DNA of 5,157 nt, taken from assembly GCA_030610325.1 (NCBI GenBank), contig JAUWRZ010000181.1:1-5157 (forward strand), read 5' to 3'. Both the position numbers and the translations under genes were made by a program. This DNA comes from Sulfurimonadaceae bacterium. Lineage in GTDB: Bacteria > Campylobacterota > Campylobacteria > Campylobacterales > Sulfurimonadaceae. This document shows positions 1-5,157 of the stretch, in pieces. Position 1 is the stretch's first letter; each line of letters starts with the position of its first letter. Under the pieces are notes generated by a model. It saw only the letters and a list, made by a program, of their open reading frames with translations. It was not told where the DNA came from and did no database searches.

Positions 1-25
1 CCCCCATCAAATGATTAGGAACCCC

Positions 26-1090
26 ATGAGACCATATCAGCGTTTTCACAACATAGAAGATGATTTTCGTGCTCCGTATGCCCGTGACCGTGACCGGGTG
101 ATCCACTCGGGAAGTTTTCGTAAACTGGAGTATAATACCCAGGTCTTTCTAAACCAGGAGGGTGACTTCTTTCGTACCAGATTGACTCACTCCATTGAAG
201 TAAGCCAGATCGCCCGCTCTATCGCATCACAGCTTGGATTGGAGGAGTCTCTGGCCGAAGCGATCGCACTCTCTCATGATCTGGGCCACACCCCTTTTGG
301 CCATGTAGGAGGAGATACGCTTGACCGCTGTCTCAAAGAGGTAGGTTCAAAGAACGGTTTTGACCATAACTATCAGAGTTTTCGTGTTGTCACCCTGTTA
401 GAGAAGCGTTATAAGCAGTTTGACGGCCTCAACCTCACCTTTGCGACACTAGAGGGGATCCTCAAGCACTCCTACCCCTATAAAAAACCATTTCTAAGTG
501 CAGAGATAGATGAACGTTTTGATCTCTCAAGCCACCCCTCTCTTGAAGCGATGGTCGTCGACCGTGCGGATGAGATCGCTTATCTAAGTCATGATATAGA
601 TGATGGTGTCAACTCTGGACTGATAAGTTTTGATACGCTGAAGAAGAGTCGTCTTATCGGTGAGGTCATAGAGAAAGTCCATGATGAAGGCATCGATGAG
701 GAGGAGGATGAGATGTTCCGTTATCGTTTTAGCTCCCATCTCATCAACCATCTGGTCTACTCCCTGTTAGACCACTCCAAGCCGGGTATCATCAATGGTG
801 AAGTCACGCCTATTGGTTTTGAGGCTGCTCTGGAGACAGAGATAAAGCGATTGAAGAAGCTGCTCCATCAGGAGCTCTATCAGCATAAACAGATAGTGCG
901 AAAGATGTATGCCGGTAAACAGGCTATTATCGGTCTGTTTGGTGCGCTTAATGAGGAACCGAAGATGCTACCGACTTACTATCACAAACAGTTTGACAGG
1001 CGAGACAAACGACGTGTTATCGCTGACTATATGGCTTCGATGAGTGATAGGTATGCGATGAAGCTGTTTAATGAGATCTACGGAAGATAA
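26..1090 (+). CDS. dgt: HD-domain deoxyguanosinetriphosphate triphosphohydrolase-like protein (dGTPase)
   Basis: Predicted cytoplasmic dGTPase-family enzyme, which hydrolyses dGTP (in many bacterial homologs also other dNTPs) to the deoxynucleoside plus triphosphate, so it helps set dNTP pools. Seen in the sequence, numbered from the ATG at 26: an N-terminal RDRDR...HSGSFRKLEYNTQVF block (about 20-41), then the HD metal-site series: His55 in RLTHS, His84-Asp85 in SHDLGHTPFGH, and Asp182 in DRADEIAY. All four expected metal ligands are present. The length of 354 residues fits the shorter class of dGTPase-like proteins rather than the roughly 500-residue E. coli Dgt. Start choice: AGGA at 17-20 lies 5 nt before the ATG at 26, a good Shine-Dalgarno. 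An in-frame ATG at 11 would add five residues but has no visible ribosome site in the 10 bases available, and the frame stays open to the left edge, so a longer N-terminus cannot be excluded. The gene is convergent with flgE. Family assignment is secure; substrate range is inference. Confidence 0.93.
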   Translation: MRPYQRFHNIEDDFRAPYARDRDRVIHSGSFRKLEYNTQVFLNQEGDFFRTRLTHSIEVSQIARSIASQLGLEESLAEAIALSHDLGHTPFGHVGGDTLDRCLKEVGSKNGFDHNYQSFRVVTLLEKRYKQFDGLNLTFATLEGILKHSYPYKKPFLSAEIDERFDLSSHPSLEAMVVDRADEIAYLSHDIDDGVNSGLISFDTLKKSRLIGEVIEKVHDEGIDEEEDEMFRYRFSSHLINHLVYSLLDHSKPGIINGEVTPIGFEAALETEIKRLKKLLHQELYQHKQIVRKMYAGKQAIIGLFGALNEEPKMLPTYYHKQFDRRDKRRVIADYMASMSDRYAMKLFNEIYGR

Positions 1091-1107
1091 GCAGTTTAGA
1101 GTCTGTG

Positions 1108-1138
1108 AGTTTTTAGTTTTTAGTTTTTAGTTTTTTAG
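1108..1138. repeat. Tandem heptamer repeat (AGTTTTT)4 in the convergent intergenic region
   Basis: Three exact copies of AGTTTTT begin at 1108, 1115 and 1122, followed by a fourth with one extra T (1129-1136) and a closing AG. Because the unit is 7 bp and contains TAG on the + strand and TTA (TAA on the - strand), the array places stop codons in all three frames of both strands between the dgt and flgE 3' ends. The repeat is seen directly; any role as a translational stop barrier or in termination is inference. Such an array is also prone to copy-number slippage. Confidence 0.85.
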
Positions 1139-1158
1139 CCGGCCCCAAGCCGACTAAA
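1134..1158 (-). terminator. Hairpin just after flgE; possible but non-canonical terminator
   Basis: Arms 1134-1143 and 1149-1158 form a 10-bp stem around a 5-nt loop. In RNA read from the - strand (the flgE direction) every position pairs, with one G-U wobble; in + strand RNA the same position is a C-A mismatch, so the structure suits the flgE transcript better. It begins only 3 nt after the flgE stop codon. It is followed on the - strand by an A-rich run, not the U-tract of a standard intrinsic terminator, and in the dgt direction the T-rich run lies before the stem. It may still act as a terminator or protect the mRNA 3' end, but this is uncertain. Confidence 0.4.
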
Positions 1159-1161
1159 GCA

Positions 1162-3285
1162 TCACTGTTTCAACCCGATCAACGTCTGCAGAAGCTGATC
1201 AGAGGTCGTGATCGTCTTACCATTAGCCTGGAATCCACGCTGGATGATGATGAGTTGAGTGAGTGATTTACTCAAGTCGACATTGGAGGCTTCGAGTGCT
1301 GAGGACTGGATAAAGCCACGTCCTGCCGTAGCAGCCTCACCGATAATAGGATTACCGGAGTTAGCGGACTGCAAGAAGACATTACCGCCATCTGCTGTGA
1401 GTCCCTCGTTATTGGCGAACTTGGCCATAGCGATCTGTGCAAGACCAAAAGAGCGTCCATTGGAGAACGAACCTACAAGCGTACCACTCTGGTCGATCCG
1501 GATCCCAAGTAGGTCACCACCGGTAAAACCATCTTGTGATATCCCTGATGTGGAGGACTTGGAGTCAAAACTGGTCATCCCGTCAAAAGCATTGGAGGTA
1601 CCGAAGGTAAGGTTGACCTGCTGGTTGGGAGCAGAACCGTTGTTAGCGGTAAACGAGAGGTTTGGCGGCGCAAAGGTCGCGAGTGAACCGTCATTATTAA
1701 AGCGTATCTGACCCTTCTTCTCGTTTAACGGTGGTACAGTATCGATGCTTGCGGGTTCAGGGACATTGATGGTCATAGCCCAGGTGCTTCCCGTTGTCGT
1801 ATCGACATCTGTCTTACGAAATTCCATTCTCAGTGTATGTTTGGTCCCGAGTGAGTCGTAGATGTCAATACTGCTTGAATGCGTCGCTGCATTGAAGGCC
1901 TGTGAGATCGCCTGTCCGGTCGAAGTCGCCGGAAGAGCAGCGTTCATCGCCTGCATACTACGGGTAAACAGGATGTTCTCTGAAGTACCGGGTACGGAGA
2001 AAGCGGTCATCTTGATACTCATATCGTTCACACCCGATATATTGGAGACCTCAAACTTACCTTGTTCGTTGATGATGACGGTCGGTGACCCACCTATATC
2101 AGCCGCTGCCTGGTTCTGCATCGCTTCACGCAGATCGGCTATGGTCAGAAACTTTTTGTCTACATCGGTAGTCGTGTCTGCACCTGTCGGACTGTAGAGG
2201 TAGCGATAAGCTGTTGTGACGGGGTCAGCAGATGCAGTAGAGAGAGTAGTGAACCCACTGTTGTCTCCAGCGCCGATCGCTGTCAAACGTATGTTGTGAC
2301 TACTGTCCGAGTCATCATTTGGGTTGGTCAGGACCAGTGTAGGGTTTAGCGGGTCGGTATTGTCTACAGAGGCTTCGATCCCTGTCTCTGCCGTACGTGC
2401 ATTGATGGCAGCTGCAAAGGTCTGGGCATTTTGTGTCGCTGTCTGGGCTATGGGATTGGTCGTCGGTGTCGTACTGGTGATGTTTATCGGTGTACCGTCA
2501 TCATTGGTGAAGGTCAGGTCAAGTGTCTGTGCATTTCCACCAGCAACGGCGACATCAGCATTTTGTGCCGATGAGATGAACGAGCCCCAGATACCCTGGC
2601 CATCTTGTAGGTTGAACGCTTCTCCACTATCATTGAAAAGGACACCAAGGCTACCGGAAGGGATAGTGTTTCCAAGGGGATCTATTGTCGCACCGTTAGT
2701 GTCTGTGGCATAAGCCGGTGTGAAGTTCTCGACATTTGGTCCGGAATTCAGGTTTGCCTTTAAGACCACTTCATTGGTAGCATTTGCGGGTGTCGTCAGT
2801 CCGGGTGGGATCACGATGTTGGTGATAGGTGCGGTAGAGTCGACCTTTCCTGTCTCCTCATCACGCATCCAGCCCTGAGAGACAAAGCCGTTGTTATCGA
2901 CAAAGTTTCCACTGGCATCAAATTTAAAGTCGCCTGAACGGGTGTATTTATAGGTACTTCCGCCATCAGGACTGACGATAAAGTAGCCCTCCCCCTGAAT
3001 AGCGACATCGGTGTTCTTATCGGTATTTTGGATGGAGCCCTGAGAGTGTATACGGGTGACTGAGGAGATACTAGCACCCAATCCGACCTGCACAGCGTTC
3101 TTACCACCAAGTTCCCCTTGTGGCGCAGTAGCGATCTGATTGGTCTGTGCAAGCATATCGGAGAAGTTGGCTCGAGAGTATTTGAATCCGGTGGTATTGA
3201 CATTAGCTATATTATTTGACTCGACATCCATAGCGATCTGGTGTGCCTGAAGACCGGAGACGCCTGAAAAAAGTGATTTTAACAT
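1162..3285 (-). CDS. flgE: Flagellar hook protein FlgE, long Campylobacterota type (707 aa)
   Basis: Predicted main structural subunit of the flagellar hook, exported by the flagellar type III system and polymerised under the FlgD cap. Seen: an N-terminal rod/hook domain (about 1-45) with SGLQAHQIAMDVESNNIANV and the ANVNTTGFKYS signature; a conserved D1 block with TDVAIQGEGYFIVSPDGG (92-109); a long variable outer region (about 185-470); a second conserved stretch from SSIDIYDSLGTKH (471-483); FSNGRSFGLAQIAMAKFAN (607-625); and a C-terminal helix block, SNVDLSKSLTQLIIIQRGFQ (667-686) to the end at LKQ. Within the variable region, AINARTAETGIEA (293-305) followed by TLVLTNPN resembles the hook/flagellin IN motif. 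The length matches the roughly 700-850-residue hook proteins of Helicobacter and Campylobacter rather than the enteric type. The start is supported by AAAAGGA 6 nt upstream and a sigma-54 promoter ahead of it. No signal peptide or membrane segment is seen, as expected for this export route. No frameshift is visible. Confidence 0.96.
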   Translation of the reverse strand: MLKSLFSGVSGLQAHQIAMDVESNNIANVNTTGFKYSRANFSDMLAQTNQIATAPQGELGGKNAVQVGLGASISSVTRIHSQGSIQNTDKNTDVAIQGEGYFIVSPDGGSTYKYTRSGDFKFDASGNFVDNNGFVSQGWMRDEETGKVDSTAPITNIVIPPGLTTPANATNEVVLKANLNSGPNVENFTPAYATDTNGATIDPLGNTIPSGSLGVLFNDSGEAFNLQDGQGIWGSFISSAQNADVAVAGGNAQTLDLTFTNDDGTPINITSTTPTTNPIAQTATQNAQTFAAAINARTAETGIEASVDNTDPLNPTLVLTNPNDDSDSSHNIRLTAIGAGDNSGFTTLSTASADPVTTAYRYLYSPTGADTTTDVDKKFLTIADLREAMQNQAAADIGGSPTVIINEQGKFEVSNISGVNDMSIKMTAFSVPGTSENILFTRSMQAMNAALPATSTGQAISQAFNAATHSSSIDIYDSLGTKHTLRMEFRKTDVDTTTGSTWAMTINVPEPASIDTVPPLNEKKGQIRFNNDGSLATFAPPNLSFTANNGSAPNQQVNLTFGTSNAFDGMTSFDSKSSTSGISQDGFTGGDLLGIRIDQSGTLVGSFSNGRSFGLAQIAMAKFANNEGLTADGGNVFLQSANSGNPIIGEAATAGRGFIQSSALEASNVDLSKSLTQLIIIQRGFQANGKTITTSDQLLQTLIGLKQ

Positions 3286-3291
3286 TTTAAA

Positions 3292-3298
3292 TCCTTTT
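3292..3298 (-). promoter_or_regulatory. Shine-Dalgarno of the long flgE
   Basis: Read on the - strand this is AAAAGGA, separated by 6 nt from the ATG at 3285. It fixes the start of the 707-residue FlgE at MLKSLFSG, the conserved N-terminus of the family, and falls inside the short leader predicted from the sigma-54 promoter. Confidence 0.75.
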
Positions 3299-3316
3299 AC
3301 GTTAGTAGGTATTTAA

Positions 3317-3332
3317 AGCAAAGAGCGTTCCA
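3317..3332 (-). promoter_or_regulatory. Sigma-54 (RpoN) promoter of the long flgE
   Basis: On the - strand the sequence TGGAACGCTCTTTGCT matches the sigma-54 consensus TGGCACG-N4-TTGCW at all but one defined position. The invariant GG (3331-3330) and GC (3319-3318) are separated by exactly 10 nt, the required spacing. Upstream T residues and the GGAAC form also agree with the variant known for Campylobacter and Helicobacter flagellar genes. Counting from the -12 position predicts transcription starting near 3306, giving a leader of about 21 nt that contains the Shine-Dalgarno. In this phylum RpoN with the FlgS/FlgR two-component system drives class 2 hook genes; that this pair acts here is inference, since neither gene is in the window. 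Confidence 0.88.
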
Positions 3333-3424
3333 AAATCTCACTTTAAATGTTATAGTCCCTGCAAAAGGACACGCTGGCTCTCTTCAAGCCTGACTATTAT
3401 GCATACTGCTCTGATCTATAAGAC

Positions 3425-4678
3425 CTATCCATCCATATTTAGGGCTTTTTGAATAAGCTCATCTCCTGTAGTGACACTTTTGGAGTTGGCATCAAAGGAG
3501 CGCTGCAGGATGATAAGCTCTGTCAGGCCCTGGTCCATACTCACATTCGCACCTTCGAGTCTTCCACTGTGGATGTTCGCACCCAGGACATTGTTACCAT
3601 TGACATCCTGGTAAAAGATCGGTTTTCCGCTGTTCGCACTCTCTTGAAAACGGCTTCCGTTTATGCGGTTGAGACCCTGGTCATTTTGAAAATGGTAAAG
3701 GGCTATCTTACCGACAGCACTGCTTCGTCCATTGCTGAACCCGGCGATGATATCAGCGTTCTCATTGATCCGGTATCCGAGAAGGTCACCCCCTTCAAAA
3801 CCGTTGGCATCAGAGGAGAGTGTAGGTTCTGTCTCACTTACATTTGAGACGACACCGGTAAAACCGCTTCCAAGATCTACATCTACCGGTGTACCATCAT
3901 TATCGAGTGCTGGCATGGTAAAACTTAGCAGACCACCGCTCTCATCAAAGATAGCAGAGCCATTTTGGGTATCGTAGACGATCTCTCCATTATTATTGGT
4001 CGTAGTGCCTACGATATCCCAGGCAGAGCCGCTTGAAGGTTGCGGTACGATCTGGGTGAAGTCAAGTCGCAGACGGTTATGTTCACTGCTTGGTGAGATG
4101 ACGTTGGCACTGACTGAACGAAGGATATCATCAGTCCCCAGGTTTCCCGAAAATGTAGCCAGTGTCGAAGGCTGGACAGGAAACTCCAGGGTATCAGGAA
4201 GCAGAAGTGACTCCTGGGCAGCTACATCAGCGATAGCGATCGCATCAAGCTGCTCTGTGATGACACCATCACTGAAGTTATTGCCCATGGTACCAAGTAC
4301 ATAGTGCCCATCACCTGACACAAGGCTTCGTTCGCTATCAAAACCGAATGCTCCGGCACGGGTATAGAGTGTCTCTCCGTTCCCGCTGATCCCGAACCAT
4401 CCATCACCTTCGATAGCCAGGTCAGTGTTTCTATCAGCAAGAAGAAGTGAACCCTGCTGCATCATCATAGTAGTCGACTGGACCCGTACTCCTTGACCTA
4501 TAGAGTCTGTTGTCGGAGCACTGGATGTGCCGAGGACCTCTTCGAAGATGGAGGCAAACTCTGTCTGGCTTCCGCGAAAACCGACCGTGTTGATATTGGC
4601 CAGATTATCCGCGACGACATCAAGACTCTGTTGATGAGCCTGCATACCCACTACGCCCGTATAGAATGCCTGGTTCAT
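3425..4678 (-). CDS. flgE: FlgE-family flagellar hook protein, compact paralog (417 aa)
   Basis: A second hook/basal-body family protein encoded directly after flgD. Seen: an N-terminal rod/hook domain (about 1-40) with YTGVVGMQAHQQSLDVVADN and the signature ANINTVGFRG (27-36); a D1 block NTDLAIEGDGWFGISG (84-99); a middle domain (about 140-295); GFSNGRSSAVGKIALYHFQN (313-332); and a C-terminal block, EGANVSMDQGLTELIILQRS (375-394), ending near ALNMDG. At 417 residues it is about the length of enteric FlgE and lacks the long outer insertion of its neighbour. Its place after flgD parallels Campylobacter jejuni Cj0043, where the principal hook protein FlgE2 is encoded elsewhere. The start lies 2 nt past the flgD stop, so translation is probably coupled; GAGG at 4692-4689 is a plausible ribosome site with a 10-nt gap. 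It could be a minor hook subunit, a hook-base or junction component, or an alternative hook protein; the sequence does not decide. FlgG is less likely because of its longer middle domain and the flgD context. Confidence 0.9.
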   Translation of the reverse strand: MNQAFYTGVVGMQAHQQSLDVVADNLANINTVGFRGSQTEFASIFEEVLGTSSAPTTDSIGQGVRVQSTTMMMQQGSLLLADRNTDLAIEGDGWFGISGNGETLYTRAGAFGFDSERSLVSGDGHYVLGTMGNNFSDGVITEQLDAIAIADVAAQESLLLPDTLEFPVQPSTLATFSGNLGTDDILRSVSANVISPSSEHNRLRLDFTQIVPQPSSGSAWDIVGTTTNNNGEIVYDTQNGSAIFDESGGLLSFTMPALDNDGTPVDVDLGSGFTGVVSNVSETEPTLSSDANGFEGGDLLGYRINENADIIAGFSNGRSSAVGKIALYHFQNDQGLNRINGSRFQESANSGKPIFYQDVNGNNVLGANIHSGRLEGANVSMDQGLTELIILQRSFDANSKSVTTGDELIQKALNMDG

Positions 4679-4680
4679 GA

Positions 4681-5157
4681 CTAGTATACCTCGTAGATGG
4701 TGTCAAAAGGTACATAAGAGGAGCCTACTTTTGCCAGTGCCTCTCCCTCATCAAAACGGATCGACTCTATCGGGTAGGAGCCCAACTTGGTCGTTCCTGA
4801 TGTGCCATCACTACCGACATAGTTAGCACTGATATGGTAAAGTCCCGCTTCTGCCGGAGCTCCACCGACGGTGACCCCGTCCCAGGTGAAGTCCTGGGTG
4901 CCTTGGGTACTGGCAGGGACCTCGATAGTCTGTACGAGAGCACCGTCTCCATCTCGGATCTCTACCTGGCCACTGGCTATCTCTTTGGGGAAGAAGATAT
5001 CAAAAGTGCTGTTGGCACCTTCAGAGTCAAGCGTGACGGTGTCACTGCCAAGATCGGCCATCTTTCCGATAGCAGCGATCGTGGAGAATTGCATACTCTC
5101 TTTCATGGATGCTGCCAGGGCCTCAAGGGCTTTGTTGGTATTGTCAGTCGCTTCGAG
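4681..5157 (-). CDS. flgD: Flagellar hook cap/assembly protein FlgD, 5' end cut by the window edge
   Basis: FlgD is the scaffold that caps the growing hook and allows FlgE subunits to polymerise; it is removed when the hook is finished. The visible part is the C-terminal 158 residues. The reading frame runs without a stop to the right edge, so the ATG at 5106 is internal rather than the true start: the 17 codons before it (LEATDNTNKALEALAAS) continue the helix typical of the conserved FlgD N-terminal region. Next come AAIGKMADLGSDTV, then an Ig-like hook-cap domain with the FlgD hallmark FTWDGVTVGGAPAEAGLYHI (visible residues 90-109), ending in PFDTIYEVY. The Ig-like motif and the position just before a FlgE gene make the call strong despite the missing N-terminus. 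The stop lies 2 nt from the next start, indicating one operon. Campylobacterota often carry fliK upstream of flgD; that would lie beyond the window. Confidence 0.92.
   Translation of the reverse strand, partial: LEATDNTNKALEALAASMKESMQFSTIAAIGKMADLGSDTVTLDSEGANSTFDIFFPKEIASGQVEIRDGDGALVQTIEVPASTQGTQDFTWDGVTVGGAPAEAGLYHISANYVGSDGTSGTTKLGSYPIESIRFDEGEALAKVGSSYVPFDTIYEVY
4689..4692 (-). promoter_or_regulatory. Probable ribosome site of the compact FlgE gene, inside the end of flgD
   Basis: GAGG on the - strand lies within the last codons of flgD, 10 nt before the ATG at 4678. The spacing is longer than ideal, so coupling to flgD termination (TAG, 2 nt, ATG) probably helps initiation. Confidence 0.5.

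Larger units (their letters stand above)
3286..3424. other. Intergenic region between the two FlgE-family genes
   Basis: These 139 bp separate the stop of the compact FlgE gene from the ATG of the long flgE. The promoter-proximal half holds the sigma-54 promoter and ribosome site. The distal half holds a weak 5-bp hairpin (3376-3390, GGCTT/GAGCC on the - strand with one wobble), followed some bases later by CCTTTT, which is too weak to call a terminator. No reading frame with a believable ribosome site was seen. Confidence 0.6.

Noticed and set aside
260..267. GCGATCGC palindrome, also at 4236-4243
   Set aside because: Resembles the cyanobacterial HIP1 repeat, but two copies in about 5 kb, both inside coding sequence in a clear campylobacterial context, are not evidence of an element.
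1259..1711. A 150-codon open frame on the + strand opposite flgE
   Set aside because: It lies wholly antisense to a well-recognised flgE reading frame, has no recognisable product or ribosome site, and looks like a by-product of the codon pattern of the real gene. The same applies to the other long antisense or out-of-frame stretches within flgE, the compact FlgE gene and flgD.
3376..3390. Small hairpin after the compact FlgE gene as a terminator
   Set aside because: Only five pairs including a wobble, and no U-tract directly after the stem.
3352..3397. Inverted repeat ATAGTC (3352-3357) / GACTAT (3392-3397) upstream of the sigma-54 promoter, as a possible activator site
   Set aside because: Six-base arms 34 nt apart are expected by chance in a region this size, and the flagellar sigma-54 activator FlgR of Campylobacter and Helicobacter is known to work without a dedicated upstream DNA site.
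4681..5106. FlgD as a complete 141-residue protein starting at the ATG at 5106
   Set aside because: The frame continues open to the window edge with FlgD-like helix sequence, and the conserved N-terminal region of the family would be missing, so this ATG is internal.
1..5157. CRISPR array, insertion sequence, integrase site, tRNA or other unknown mobile system
   Set aside because: No spaced direct repeats, transposase-like frame, terminal inverted repeats or tRNA-like fold was seen; the window is ordinary core-genome sequence apart from the points listed.

Overview
The window carries four protein-coding genes on two convergent transcription units, and almost all of the sequence is accounted for. 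It most likely comes from a flagellated member of the Campylobacterota (the former Epsilonproteobacteria), probably a free-living lineage of the Sulfurimonas/Sulfuricurvum/Sulfurospirillum sort. Three things point there: the large hook protein resembles the Helicobacter/Campylobacter FlgE type rather than the roughly 400-residue enteric type; the large hook gene sits behind a sigma-54 promoter, as class 2 hook genes do in that phylum; and flgD is followed directly by a FlgE-family gene. Genus and species cannot be fixed from this sequence.

Layout. On the + strand, bases 26-1090 encode an HD-domain dGTPase-like protein (dgt), complete or nearly so at the left edge. Bases 1091-1161 form a short convergent intergenic region holding a tandem AGTTTTT heptamer repeat and a hairpin. 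The rest is flagellar and lies on the - strand, read right to left: the 3' part of flgD (hook cap, cut by the right edge), then 2 nt later a compact 417-residue FlgE-family gene, then a 139-bp intergenic region, then a 707-residue FlgE that is probably the main hook subunit.

How the genes work together. FlgD caps the growing hook and lets FlgE subunits assemble beneath it. flgD and the compact FlgE gene appear to be one translationally coupled transcription unit. The long flgE has its own close match to a sigma-54 promoter (GG-N10-GC) and a good Shine-Dalgarno, so it can be transcribed strongly and separately, as suits a protein needed in many copies per hook. dgt acts in dNTP metabolism and has no evident functional link to the hook genes; it is simply their convergent neighbour.

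I found no mobile element, CRISPR array, tRNA/rRNA or unknown gene system. The points worth a second look are the sigma-54 promoter, the side-by-side pair of very different FlgE paralogs, the six-frame-stop heptamer repeat, and a hairpin whose T-tract is on the wrong side for a standard terminator.
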